Assembly (NCBI RefSeq): GCF_001078055.1
Contig: NZ_CP010777.1
Span: 124,001 to 188,000 of the forward strand
DNA: 64,000 nucleotides
Direction: 5' to 3'
Origin: Rufibacter radiotolerans
GTDB lineage: Bacteria; Bacteroidota; Bacteroidia; Cytophagales; Hymenobacteraceae
The notes below the pieces were generated by a model, which made no database searches, was not told the DNA's origin, and saw only the letters and a program-made list of their open reading frames with translations. How positions within the stretch are numbered: position 1 is the stretch's first letter; each line of letters starts with the position of its first letter. The position numbers and the translations under genes are program-made. This document shows positions 43,956 through 54,400 of this stretch, in pieces.

Positions 43956-44711
43956 TTGGAGATTGTGTACCTGTGCCTGTTCGCCTTTCTGGCGGGCCTG
44001 ATTGATTCTGTAGTAGGAGGTGGCGGGCTTATTCAGTTGCCGGCGCTGTTTGTGTTCTTGCCGCACGTGCAGGTCCCCATGGTGTTTGGTACGGGTAAGC
44101 TTTCCAGCATTGCGGGAACGTCTGTATCTATGTGGCGCTACGCCAGAAACGTGGAGATAAACTGGCATGCGCTCCTGCCGGCTGCTATCACCGCCTTTGT
44201 CTTCTCTTTTCTGGGCGCCCGCGCGTTGAGCCACTTTGACACCGCCCTCTTGCGCCCGCTTATTCTGGTGCTGCTTATCTCAGTGGCCGTGTACACCTTC
44301 ATCCGGAAAGACTTCGGGGCCATTCATGCGCCTCGCCTGGCAGCCAACAAGGAAATCTGGTACGGGGTAGGAGTGGGCATGGTGATTGGGTTCTATGATG
44401 GGTTCTTTGGGCCCGGTACAGGCTCTTTTCTCATCTTCATCTTTGTGGGCATCTTCGGGTTCAATTTCCTGACGGCCTCTGCCTCTGCCAAAGTGGTGAA
44501 CGTGGCTACTAACCTGTCGGCGCTGCTGTACTTTGGCTACAAGGGGTATATTCTCTACCATATTGGCATTCCCATGGCCGTTAGTAGTGTGTTGGGCTCC
44601 GTGGTGGGCACGCGTATTGCGCTGGTGAAAGGCTCTGGCTTTGTGCGGAAGCTTTTCCTGGTGGTGGTGACAGGTATTATCCTCAAGTTCGCCTATGATA
44701 CTTTTAAGTAA
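43956..44711 (+). CDS. TSUP-family (TauE/SafE) membrane transporter
   Basis: The 251-residue protein has about eight hydrophobic segments and the duplicated family motif: FLAGLIDSVVGGGGLIQLPAL near the start and VGMVIGFYDGFFGPGTGSF in the middle. TSUP proteins move sulfite, sulfonates or other sulfur-containing or organic anions; the substrate is not predictable. I choose the TTG at 43956 just before the first helix; an upstream TTG at 43914 overlaps the candidate promoter. It stands alone. Confidence 0.87.
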   Translation: MEIVYLCLFAFLAGLIDSVVGGGGLIQLPALFVFLPHVQVPMVFGTGKLSSIAGTSVSMWRYARNVEINWHALLPAAITAFVFSFLGARALSHFDTALLRPLILVLLISVAVYTFIRKDFGAIHAPRLAANKEIWYGVGVGMVIGFYDGFFGPGTGSFLIFIFVGIFGFNFLTASASAKVVNVATNLSALLYFGYKGYILYHIGIPMAVSSVLGSVVGTRIALVKGSGFVRKLFLVVVTGIILKFAYDTFK

Positions 44712-44781
44712 AGGCTGATTTCTCTTTTTCTATAGGGTATTCTTAAAAATAACTACTTATTACTAAGTAATGTACTACCTG

Positions 44782-44789
44782 TACCTTTG
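44782..44789 (+). promoter_or_regulatory. -7 element before the DUF6588 gene
   Basis: TACCTTTG is a perfect -7 box about 80 bases before the ATG at 44871; no clear TTTG is found at -33. Confidence 0.4.
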
Positions 44790-44870
44790 AATATTGTTGA
44801 TTAATGGGGAAGTTCGCAGCCTGTGAAGTATAAGACAGACAATAATTTATTTAACAAAGACAGGTTGCAA

Positions 44871-45974
44871 ATGAAAAAAAATACTTTTAAAGTTTCCTTT
44901 TTTGCTCTTTTTCTGCTGGTTTCTTGCCTAACGGGATCGGCGGCCCATGCCCAGGAAGAGGTAGGTGATTTTATACGGGCAGGAAAAGCAGACGCGAACA
45001 AATTAATAAGGGCGTATGCTGAGCCCGCCAGCAAGGCTTTTGGGCACGGGCTAAACGGAGGTTGGTTTAATTCGGGGCAGGCCCTGAAACTGGGCCGGTT
45101 TGATATACGGGTCTTTGCCACCGCTTCCTTCGCCCCTGATGAAGACAAAACGTTTGACCTGGCTACCTTGGGTTTGAGCTCCAACGTGAAATTTGATGGA
45201 AGCAGGTCTACCATTGCCCCCACCATTTTTGGGGAAGCTGCAGATGGGCCAGAGCTCAGGCTTTTCGCCACAAATCCTACTACCAAGCAACAGGAAGAAA
45301 TAGCCCGGTTCAACTCCCCGCAAGGCTCTGGCTATGATCTGTTACCGGTGCCCATGGCGCAGGTGAGCCTGGGTCTGGTAGCCAATACAGAGGTAGCCGT
45401 TAGGTTTTCGCCTAAGGTGAAATACGATGATTTTGAGGGAGAACTCTGGGGTGTGGGTGCCAAGCATGGGCTCAAGCAATGGATACCTGTCATTAATGAG
45501 GTAGAAGGATTTGATATTGCCCTCACTGGCGGGTATACCAACCTGAAAAGCTCCTACACAGGCATAGACGTGCAGGTAGCCGAGGAAGACCGTTCCTATG
45601 CTACCTCTCAGCAATTAGACCCTTCTTACTACAGCGGACAAGCCGTTAAGCTCACTACCAAAGCTTGGACCACCAGTCTGATTGCCTCTAAAACCCTGGG
45701 CATACTCAACGTCTACGCCGGGGTACGGTACAGTAACGTAGAGACAGATTTAAATCTGGAAGGCAGATACCCGGTTTTGGCCTATAAGACCACGCTGCCT
45801 AACAACAAATACATTGAAGACATCACTAACCCCATCATGCTGAACATGCAGGACAGCCAATGGGGAGCTACTGGGGGGCTGCGGTTGAAATTAGCTGTTC
45901 TTTCTCTCTACGGGGAATACACAATTGCCAAATACCCCACTGCCACCGCCGGCATTGGTATAGGTTTTTATTAA
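44871..45974 (+). CDS. DUF6588 family outer-membrane-like protein
   Basis: The 367-residue protein has a signal peptide (ending AAHA) and a beta-rich body with many amphipathic strands and a terminal aromatic residue (GIGIGFY), suggesting an outer-membrane barrel. The N-terminal EEVGDFIRAGKADANKLIRAY and central GVGAKHGLKQWIPVINEVEGFD match proteins grouped as DUF6588; function unknown. The ATG at 44871 opens the signal peptide; a GTG at 44823 would add a polar extension. Confidence 0.8.
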   Translation: MKKNTFKVSFFALFLLVSCLTGSAAHAQEEVGDFIRAGKADANKLIRAYAEPASKAFGHGLNGGWFNSGQALKLGRFDIRVFATASFAPDEDKTFDLATLGLSSNVKFDGSRSTIAPTIFGEAADGPELRLFATNPTTKQQEEIARFNSPQGSGYDLLPVPMAQVSLGLVANTEVAVRFSPKVKYDDFEGELWGVGAKHGLKQWIPVINEVEGFDIALTGGYTNLKSSYTGIDVQVAEEDRSYATSQQLDPSYYSGQAVKLTTKAWTTSLIASKTLGILNVYAGVRYSNVETDLNLEGRYPVLAYKTTLPNNKYIEDITNPIMLNMQDSQWGATGGLRLKLAVLSLYGEYTIAKYPTATAGIGIGFY

Positions 45975-46084
45975 TAGCACCTTTTTCAAAAGAAGCTCAT
46001 GGCAATGGAGTAAATCTTCTCTCTGTTTGCTCCACTGTATGATAGTGTACTTAAAAGGGTAAGCATTTTCCTTACGCGTTCTAT

Positions 46085-46118
46085 AAATAGCCGGCCTCTC
46101 TAGAGAGGCCGGCTATTT
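46085..46118. terminator. Palindromic terminator
   Basis: A perfect 34-base palindrome (half AAATAGCCGGCCTCTCT) followed by T residues lies about 110 bases after the DUF6588 stop. Confidence 0.9.
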
Positions 46119-46220
46119 TTTTGCCCAACAAAGAAAGCCCACTGGAAGCTAGGGTAGAAGTTATTTGAAGAATTGGAATTAGGGTGGCCGGAATATCTAG
46201 GAAAAACTTAATATATAAGT

Positions 46221-46250
46221 TTTGGTAATCATCTATACTTTACTACTTTG
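46221..46250 (+). promoter_or_regulatory. Promoter of SusC/SusD unit 1
   Basis: TTTG (46221-46224), a 19-base spacer and CTACTTTG / TACTTTG (ending 46250), close to the -7 consensus. Leader of about 28 bases, rich in AAAC repeats. Confidence 0.65.
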
Positions 46251-46283
46251 GATACTTAATCCTAAACCTATACAAACAAACAA

Positions 46284-49200
46284 ATGAAGAAAACTTTACT
46301 CTTAAGCTTCGTTCTGATGCTGGCACTTGTAACGCAAGTGTGGGCTCAGGAACGGACTGTAACAGGACGAGTGACGGATGCATCAACCGGCGAGGGAATG
46401 CCCGGGGTGACAGTCCAACTCAAAGGTACCACCATTGCCGCTCCAACGGATGTAAACGGTGGTTACTCTATTAATGTGCCGGCTTCGGGCGGTATTTTGA
46501 TTTTTACCTTTATAGGGTATACCCCTCAGGAAATTGGGGTAGGAAGCCGTACTAGCATTAATGTAAGATTGGTAACAGACCAACAGGCGTTAAGCGAAGT
46601 AGTGGTAGTGGGCTATGGTACCCAACTGAAGAGAGATGTGACCAGCTCCATTTCCCAGGTGAAAGGCGAGGAAATTGCCAACCTGGCTACTCCTAGCTTT
46701 GACCAGCAATTGTCTGGCCGTGCGGCAGGGGTAGTGGTTCAGCAGCCTTCCGGTATCCTGGGCGCTCCTCCAACCATCAGAATCAGAGGGGTGAACTCTA
46801 TCTCAGGAAACAACTCTCCGTTGATCGTGATTGACGGGGTGCCTGCTTCTTCTGGTAACGTGGGTGCTTTTACCAGCGTGAACGCCCTGGCAGACATCAA
46901 CCCTAATGACATTGAGTCTTATGAGATTCTGAAAGACGGTGCCGCTACCGCTATCTATGGCTCACGCGCTTCTAATGGGGTTATTCTTATTACTACCAAA
47001 CAAGGAAAGCAAGGCCAAGCTAAATTCAACTATGACGGCTGGGCCGGATATTCTCAGGCTACAGAGTTGCATGACTTGTTGAACGCTGAGCAATTTGTTG
47101 AAATCCAGAATGAGAAATACAGAAACGCAGGGGCTACTTCTTTGCCAGCGGTATTTGATGGTACCAACACTAACTGGAATGACTATGTATATAGAACAGC
47201 CTTCCAGCAAAGCCACACCATTTCTGCCAGTGCAGGTACAGAAAGAACCAAATACTATGTGTCTTTAGGTTACAGCGACCAGGAAGGTATTGCTATCGCG
47301 AACAGCTTGTCACGTTATTCATTGAGAGCCAACCTGAACCAGAAAGTAACCAACAGACTTACCTGGGATGTACAGGCTGGTCTTACCCATCAGGAAAACT
47401 TAGGCCCATTGGTGGGCACTAACAGCTTGTCTGGTAATACATTTGCGGTTATCCGTATGTTGCCTAACGTAGCGGTTTACAACCCCAATGACCCAACCGG
47501 GTACAATGTAGACGCAACTACCCGTAGTTCACTAGGTAGAGGTGCAAATACTATCACTATCGCCAATGGTATTCCAAACCAGATGTTTGTGTTGGAGAAC
47601 AACCTCAGAAAAGGAAAGTCCTACCGTTTTGTAGGGAATACTTCTTTGAGCGCAAACATTGTTGATAACCTTACCTTTAAGACGTTAATTGGTACAGACT
47701 TCAGTATAGTAGAGGATTTTAACTACACTGACCCACGCCATGGTGACGGTCTTTCTTCCGGAGGCACCTTGTCTCAGGCCTATAGCCCGTTCTATACCTG
47801 GAACTGGCAGAACATTTTGTCTTACAACAAGTCTTTCAATGATGCTCACAATTTTGATGCAACATTGGTAGCTGAATATACCAAGAGCCGCTCTTCTTTC
47901 ATCCAGGCTTCAGGAACTACTTTGTCAGACAGATTCTTCAACCAGAACATTCAGTCCGGAACCTTGACTACCCAGCAGATCTTTGGTGACCTGGAAGAAA
48001 ACGGTTTAGCTTCTTACTTAGCCCGTGTAAACTATAACTTCAGAGGTAAGTACTACTTAGGAGCTTCTATCAGAGCAGATGGTCTTTCTAAATTATCTCC
48101 TGAAAACCGCTGGGGTTATTTCCCTGGGGTTTCGGCGGCCTGGAGAATCTCTGAAGAAGACTTCTTCAAAGGAACTGGTATTGTAAACTACGTGAGTGAT
48201 GTTAGAATTAGAGGTAGCTACGCTGAAGTAGGGAACAGCGGTATTGTGAGTGGTAATTATGGTTACCTGGGTAGCTATGGTTCTGTACAATACGGTGGTG
48301 AAAGTGGCATTGCCTTCAGCAACACTGGTAACCCACTATTAAGATGGGAAACGCAGAAGATCACTGACGTTGGTTTAGACCTGGGCTTTTTGAATGGCCG
48401 CGTGAACTTTGAGTTTGCCTACTGGAAAAAAGACAATGATGACATTGTTTTAGGTGCTCCAACTCCTCCTTCACTGGGCGTGCCTAACAACCTTATCTAC
48501 AGAAATATTGGTAGAATGGTGAATGATGGTTTAGAGTTCTCTTTAAGCGGAAATGTGATTGAAGGTGACAAGTTTACCTGGAACTCAAGTGTGAACTTCT
48601 CTACCCAGAACAATGAGGTGAAAGAGTTGGTAGAGGGACAAGACATTATTGGCGCATATAACATCATCAGAGTAGGGGAGTCATTCAACTCTATCTATGG
48701 GTACCAATACGAAGGGGTGAACATGGCCAATGGTAATCCTATCTACAGAAAAGCTGATGGTTCTTTTGTGCAGGGTGACATTAACAGCAACTCTTACAAA
48801 GTGTACAATCCAAATGCTCCAACAGATGTTTCTAAAACCTCTTCTTTGAGCGCCGGTGATAAAGTGATTTTGGGAAGCGCCTTGCCATCCTGGTTTGGTG
48901 GTTTTGACAATAACTTTAAGTACGCTGGTTTTGATATGAATGTGTTCTTCCGGTTCTCTGGCGGTAACTACATCATGAACCGTACCCGTCAGGACCTGTT
49001 GACTATGTTGTTTGAGAACAACGGTACTGAGATCTTGGGCAGATGGCAAAGTGTGGAGAAGCCTGGTGATGGTCAGACTCCAAGAATCAGACAAGGTAGA
49101 TCTGGCATCATCAACACTGAGAACGAAGCTTCTTCCAGATTTGTGGAAAGCGGTGATTTCCTGAAGTTGAGCAATATTACCCTGGGGTATACAGTTCCTA

Positions 49201-49379
49201 AAACCTTCACTGAGAAATACAAGATTGAGAGAGTAAGAGTATTTGCCCAGCTCCAGAATGCATTGACCATCTCTGGTTATAAAGGCTTAGACCCTGAAAT
49301 GTCTTCTTCTATTGGTGTTGATTACAATACCAACCCTCAGCAGAGAGTGTTCTCTTTTGGTGTAAACCTTGGGTTTTAA
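46284..49379 (+). CDS. SusC-type TonB-dependent receptor, unit 1
   Basis: The 1031-residue outer-membrane transporter has a signal peptide (ending QVWAQ), a carboxypeptidase-D regulatory-like domain (VTGRVTDASTGEGMPGVTV, about 24-105), a TonB-box-like segment (SEVVVVGYG), a plug domain with IRIRGVNSISGNNSPLIVIDG and ILKDGAATAIYGSRASNGVI, and a 22-strand barrel ending in GVNLGF. SusC proteins import glycans or peptides captured by SusD, using TonB energy. The ATG is 34 bases after the -7 element. It is followed 25 bases later by its SusD partner. The substrate is not inferable: no glycosidase or regulator gene is adjacent. Confidence 0.95.
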   Translation: MKKTLLLSFVLMLALVTQVWAQERTVTGRVTDASTGEGMPGVTVQLKGTTIAAPTDVNGGYSINVPASGGILIFTFIGYTPQEIGVGSRTSINVRLVTDQQALSEVVVVGYGTQLKRDVTSSISQVKGEEIANLATPSFDQQLSGRAAGVVVQQPSGILGAPPTIRIRGVNSISGNNSPLIVIDGVPASSGNVGAFTSVNALADINPNDIESYEILKDGAATAIYGSRASNGVILITTKQGKQGQAKFNYDGWAGYSQATELHDLLNAEQFVEIQNEKYRNAGATSLPAVFDGTNTNWNDYVYRTAFQQSHTISASAGTERTKYYVSLGYSDQEGIAIANSLSRYSLRANLNQKVTNRLTWDVQAGLTHQENLGPLVGTNSLSGNTFAVIRMLPNVAVYNPNDPTGYNVDATTRSSLGRGANTITIANGIPNQMFVLENNLRKGKSYRFVGNTSLSANIVDNLTFKTLIGTDFSIVEDFNYTDPRHGDGLSSGGTLSQAYSPFYTWNWQNILSYNKSFNDAHNFDATLVAEYTKSRSSFIQASGTTLSDRFFNQNIQSGTLTTQQIFGDLEENGLASYLARVNYNFRGKYYLGASIRADGLSKLSPENRWGYFPGVSAAWRISEEDFFKGTGIVNYVSDVRIRGSYAEVGNSGIVSGNYGYLGSYGSVQYGGESGIAFSNTGNPLLRWETQKITDVGLDLGFLNGRVNFEFAYWKKDNDDIVLGAPTPPSLGVPNNLIYRNIGRMVNDGLEFSLSGNVIEGDKFTWNSSVNFSTQNNEVKELVEGQDIIGAYNIIRVGESFNSIYGYQYEGVNMANGNPIYRKADGSFVQGDINSNSYKVYNPNAPTDVSKTSSLSAGDKVILGSALPSWFGGFDNNFKYAGFDMNVFFRFSGGNYIMNRTRQDLLTMLFENNGTEILGRWQSVEKPGDGQTPRIRQGRSGIINTENEASSRFVESGDFLKLSNITLGYTVPKTFTEKYKIERVRVFAQLQNALTISGYKGLDPEMSSSIGVDYNTNPQQRVFSFGVNLGF

Positions 49380-49404
49380 TTTTTTAAGATTTAAATTTTT
49401 CAAA

Positions 49405-51000
49405 ATGAAAAATCAGTTTATAAAGAATGTGGTGAAAGTAGCGTTAGTAGCTCCTTTATTTTCACTGTCATTCATGATGACCTCATGTGAGGAAGAAGTG
49501 ATGGAGCTCAATGCTCCTGACAGGGTAACTGAATTAGGCGCTTTTGAATCAGCGGCCAGAATTCAGTTGGCCATGAATGGGGTGTATGATGCGGCCCAAA
49601 GTGGTTTCTATTTAGGTGGCGCCGTAAGAGGATATCCTTTTGGGGCAGCAAATGTAGAGCAGGGTGATACACGGGGGGAAGATATGCTGAACATGGAAGC
49701 ATTCTACCAGATCACCTATGAGAACCTTTATAATGCCTCTACTGCCAACAACCAGTACATGTGGGAAACCCTGTACGCGCTTATCAACAAAGCAAACGTT
49801 ACCATAGAGGGAGTGCAAGGTGCCGCCACTGCCGGTGTAATCACCAAGCAGGTGGCAGATGAGTACGTGGCAGAATGCCTTTTCCTGAGAGCGTTGGCAC
49901 ACCATGAGTTGATAACCCATTTTGCGCGTCCATATAACCACACGGCTGATGCTTCTCACCTTGGGGTTCCTGTGAGAATTACGGCTGTTAACACCCCGGC
50001 CCGTGTAGATGAAGCGAAAACCCAGGGACGTAACTCTGTAAAGCAGGTATATGATCAAATCTTAATGGATTTAAATACTGCAGAAACTACTTTGCCAGCC
50101 ACCAGAGCCACTTTCCAGATTACTAAAGTGACTAAAGGAGCTGCCATTGCCCTTAAAACCAGAGTATTATTGCATAAACGTGATTATACTGGTGTAATCA
50201 CGGAGGCTACCAAAATTGTGTCAGGAGATGTGCCGCCATTTACCAGCCCAATTGGCGGATATAGATTGACCGCAGAGCCTACAGGGCCATTTGGAGCAGG
50301 AAACAAGAATAACACGGAGTCTATCTTCTCTATGCTTAATTCTGCTACTGACAACTCTTCTACCAACGGTGCCTTACCGCAAATGTATGGTTCGGCGCCT
50401 AACCGTGCCCTGGTTGCAATTAGCCCAGTTATCTGGAATCAAAGCTTTTGGCCGGTGGCTGACAAAAGAAGAACTTTGTTGACAGATGTAAGCACCAATA
50501 ATTTTAGGTATACCACCAAATACAATGGTGATAAAGTAACATGGGGCGATAATACACCTATCATTAGATATGCTGAAGTATTGTTAAACATGTCTGAGGC
50601 TATTGCCCGTACCGCTGGTGCCACGCCTAAAGCTATTGCCCTGTTGAACGCTGTAAGAGGTAGGTCTACTACAGAAGTGTTTACTGCAGGTACTCCACAG
50701 GAATTAATTCAGGCTATTGTGAATGAGCGCAGAATTGAGTTCCTGGCTGAAGGGCTAAGATGGAAAGATATTCACCGTCTGGCAGTAGAAGGATTATATG
50801 TATACAAAGGTATTCCTGCTAAAGTAACTAAAGGAAACACTTTGCCTTCTGACTATGTGGCGGCAAGCGGGACTGTAAGAGCCGGTGCATTTGCTGTGGC
50901 AGCCCTGCCGTATGATGATTTTAGATTCGTATGGCCGCTTCCAGCCTCAGAGACATCTGCTAATCCGGTTTTAGCAAAGCAGCAAAACCCTAACTACTAG
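49405..51000 (+). CDS. SusD-type lipoprotein, unit 1
   Basis: The 531-residue surface lipoprotein (lipobox in FMMTSCEEE) has the helical TPR-like core of RagB/SusD proteins (AECLFLRALAHHELITHFA) and the conserved C-terminal signatures RYAEVLLNMSEAIAR, NERRIEFLAEGLRWKDIHRL and WPLPASE. It would bind substrate and form the lid of the SusC partner upstream. I use the ATG at 49405; a frame from 49369 overlaps the end of susC and lacks a signal sequence. Confidence 0.95.
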   Translation: MKNQFIKNVVKVALVAPLFSLSFMMTSCEEEVMELNAPDRVTELGAFESAARIQLAMNGVYDAAQSGFYLGGAVRGYPFGAANVEQGDTRGEDMLNMEAFYQITYENLYNASTANNQYMWETLYALINKANVTIEGVQGAATAGVITKQVADEYVAECLFLRALAHHELITHFARPYNHTADASHLGVPVRITAVNTPARVDEAKTQGRNSVKQVYDQILMDLNTAETTLPATRATFQITKVTKGAAIALKTRVLLHKRDYTGVITEATKIVSGDVPPFTSPIGGYRLTAEPTGPFGAGNKNNTESIFSMLNSATDNSSTNGALPQMYGSAPNRALVAISPVIWNQSFWPVADKRRTLLTDVSTNNFRYTTKYNGDKVTWGDNTPIIRYAEVLLNMSEAIARTAGATPKAIALLNAVRGRSTTEVFTAGTPQELIQAIVNERRIEFLAEGLRWKDIHRLAVEGLYVYKGIPAKVTKGNTLPSDYVAASGTVRAGAFAVAALPYDDFRFVWPLPASETSANPVLAKQQNPNY

Positions 51001-51005
51001 GGTTC

Positions 51006-51073
51006 TGCTACAGTAAGACATAAAAAAAAGCCTGCTTTACAAAGCAGGCTTTTTTTTATGTCTTACTGTAGCA
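51006..51073. terminator. Terminator with 33-bp perfect arms
   Basis: Arms 51006-51038 and 51041-51073 are exact reverse complements around a 2-base centre. The core AAAAGCCTGCTTT is flanked by eight A/T and then by TGCTACAGTAAGACAT and its complement, well beyond what termination requires. Confidence 0.93.
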
Positions 51074-51093
51074 CTTTAAGGGGATATTTCTTC

Positions 51094-51133
51094 CTGTTTT
51101 AAGCCTGTTTTTAGAAAAACAGGCTTAAAACAG
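51094..51133. repeat. Dispersed hairpin repeat, perfect arms
   Basis: CTGTTTTAAGCCTGTTTTT and AAAAACAGGCTTAAAACAG form 19-bp perfect arms with a 2-base loop. It is the right-most copy in the window and the only one inside the SusC/SusD array. Confidence 0.92.
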
Positions 51134-51360
51134 TTTTTCGTAATGGTTTGGAAATATCTAAAAAGGGAATCTTAAAATAAGGAAATGTCACTAGCTGTAA
51201 GATATAAGTTTCAATTGCTTCCCTTATTAGGCTTTCATTAAAATGGAATTGAATCCTCCAATGCCTGTGAGGCAAGATCTAGAACTTAATGGTATTGTTA
51301 AAATTCTACTAAGTAACAATGATAAAGTGCAGGTAACAACAAAGTTTTAAGTAGTAATGA

Positions 51361-51391
51361 TTTGTTAATGTCTTTGCATTAAGTTAATTTG
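51361..51391 (+). promoter_or_regulatory. Promoter of SusC/SusD unit 2
   Basis: TTTG (51361-51364) within TTTGTTAATGTC, a 19-base spacer, and TTAATTTG (51384-51391), one base off consensus. Confidence 0.7.
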
Positions 51392-51429
51392 GTAATAAGA
51401 AAAACCTACTTAACAAACAACCAAACCAC

Positions 51430-54400
51430 ATGAAGAAAGCTTTACTTTTCAGCTTCGTTCTGATGCTGGCACTTGTTACGCAAGTGTGGGCGCAGACACG
51501 GACTGTAACAGGACGAGTGACGGATGCATCAACCGGCGAGGGAATGCCCGGGGTGACAGTCCAGCTCAAAGGAACCAGCACCGCCGCTCCAACGGATGTA
51601 AACGGTGCCTATTCGATCAATGTCCCCAATGCGGGCGGAACTTTAGTTTTCTCTTTCCTGGGTTATTCTAACCAGGAAATTAATATTGGAAGTAAATCTG
51701 TAGTAGACGTTAAACTGGGGCAGAATACTGAAACTATCAATGAGGTAGTGGTGGTAGGTTATGGCACCAAGACCAGAGAAGATTTATCTTCCTCGGTTGC
51801 CGTGGTAGGTGCCAAAGAGATTGAGTCTAAGCCGGTTCCTTCTGTTGACCAATTGTTGCAAGGTAGAGCGGCAGGGGTACAGGTTACCGCAGCAAACGGT
51901 AAGCCTGGCGCTAACGCCTACATCCGGATCAGGGGAACAGGTTCTATCAATGCCGGTAACCAGCCTTTGTTGGTGGTGAACAACGTGCAGATCCCTGATA
52001 ACATGAGAGATCAGTTCTTTAACTCTATTAACGCCAATGATATTGAAAGCATATCTGTACTGAAAGATGCTGCGGCAGCGTCCATTTATGGAGCCAGAGG
52101 TTCAAATGGGGTAGTGGTGATCACCACTAAGAGTGGCGCTAAGTCTGAAGGAACGCTTACCTATCGTTTTCAAACAGGGGTTAATAGAAAGACACCTGAT
52201 AATTTTGATATGATGAATTCTGCTCAGAAGTTACAGTATGAGTATGATTTAGGCTTTACCAATCCTTACATAAACACTTACTTCGCGGCAAACAGAGGCA
52301 CTTATCCGGTTGGTACCACTATCACTAGTTTAACTCCGGCCCAACGTGAAACTGTTTGGGGCGTAATTGCTGCCCAGGACCATGATTGGCAGGATGATAT
52401 TCTCCAAGACGGCAAAATTCAACAGCATGAATTGTCTTTTGGAGGAAGCACCGGGAAGACCAGCTACTATTTCTCTTTGCAGAAATTTGATCAGGAGGGT
52501 ATTGTGATCGGGAACGAGTTTAACCGTTATTCCAGCACCTTAAATATCAGTACTGAAATTAAACCTTGGCTAACTGTAGGCAACTCATTAAACATTGGGC
52601 ATACCAAGTCTAATGAAACCAGGGACAGGAACAACGTTCAAAACCCTTTCCGGGCCATGTATGTGTACAATCCATATGAGCCGGTTTTCAACGCCAATGG
52701 TACCTACAACCCTACCCATCAGGGGGTAAACATTATTCAATACATGCAAACAGAGCCTGAATTGCAGAAGAACCTTACCGGCCTGAATGCATTTAACGTA
52801 GATGTTCATCCTATTGATGGCTTGCATTTAACGTCAAGAATTGGTCTTACTTTAAGAGACTATACAAGAGAATCGTTTTCTCAACCAGGTGGCGCGCTTG
52901 ATCCTATTGTAGGAGACCCGGCCGCTCCTGGCTCTAAGACTGATAATGGATCCAAAGAATTCTATTATAGCTGGACAAACCAGGCCAGATATGATTTCTC
53001 GCTTGCCCAAGACCATAATATTGGGGTAATGGCGCTTCAGGAATTCCAGAAAAGTGATTTCAGTAGCTATTCTTTGCAGAAGAAAGGTTTCGCCAGTGCT
53101 GATTTAACTACGCAGGATAATGGAGCCTCTAACCTGGGCAATAATACTACCTCTAAATCTATCTGGACATTGTATTCTCTGGCAGGTAGCGCGGAATATA
53201 ATTTCCAAAGAAGGTATTTCCTGACTGGTAGTATCAGGAGAGACGGCTCTTCCAGATTTGGTGAAAACAATAAATACGGTACTTTCTGGTCAACCAGTGC
53301 CTCTTGGTTAATGTCTCAGGAAAGCTTTTTGCAAGGGTATGATTGGTTGACCCTTTTGAAATTGAGAGCGTCTATAGGAACCGTTGGTAACTTTAGCGGT
53401 ATCTCTAACTACCAGTCTTTAGGGTTGTATTCCTTTGGAAGATACGGTGGGGCCTTAACCAGCTTCCCTAGTCAGATTGCCAACCCAGACTTAACATGGG
53501 AGTCAAAGCTGAAAAGAAACGTGGGTTTGGACATGGAGTTCTTCAAATCCAGAGTGGCGCTTAGCTTAGATTATTATAATGAATACACAGATGACCTGCT
53601 CTTAGACCAGCCAGTATCCAGAACTACCGGATTTGCCTCAGTAACCAGAAACATTGGAGCAATTTCAAATAAAGGTTTAGAAGCATCCTTGAATGTAGAC
53701 ATTCTTCGCACTGCAGACTTTACCTGGTCTTTCAATGGTAATATTACCTATAACAGAAACAGAGTAGAGGAGTTGAATGAAGGGCAGGAGGAGATTGTGG
53801 ATGCCAATACTGGTATTAACGTTTACAGACCAGGCCATGCTTACAGTACCTTCAAATTAGTACGTTGGGCAGGAGTAGATCCAGCAACAGGTGAGGCGCA
53901 GTTTTACAATAAAAATGGTGAAATCACTAAAACGTATTTAGCTTCTGATGCGGTAGTTCTTGATGGCAAAAGCAGCAATCCAGACTACTATGGTGGTTTT
54001 GGAACCAGCCTGAAATATAAAGGCGTTGACCTTTCTGCCCAGGTAAACTATACCGTAGGCGGATATACCTATAATGGTATAATGGCCACCTTGGTTTCCT
54101 GGGGACCATCACGTGCGCAGAACTTAAGCACAGATGCCTTTAACTACTGGAGACAGCCAGGCGATAATACATTTTTGCCAAAGGCCTCTGCTTCTAATAC
54201 CACCAGAACCACAGACCAGTATTTGCAAGATGCTTCTTTCCTGCGCCTACGCAACGTGACCTTAGGGTACACTGTGCCTGCAAGCCTGATTAATAAGATA
54301 AAGGTTAAGAGTCTTAGAGTATATGTACAAGGGCAAAACCTATTGACCTATATTCCTAATTACTTTGGTGATCCAGAAGTGGGAACCGGTAGCGCGGAAT

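Larger units (their letters stand above)
45975..46283. other. Gap before the SusC/SusD array
   Basis: It holds a palindromic terminator (46085-46118) and the first susC promoter (46221-46250). No other feature is seen. Confidence 0.6.
51001..51429. other. Gap between SusC/SusD units 1 and 2
   Basis: It contains the 33-bp-arm terminator (51006-51073), a perfect dispersed hairpin (51094-51133), about 220 AT-rich bases with no recognised signal, and the promoter of unit 2. Confidence 0.6.
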
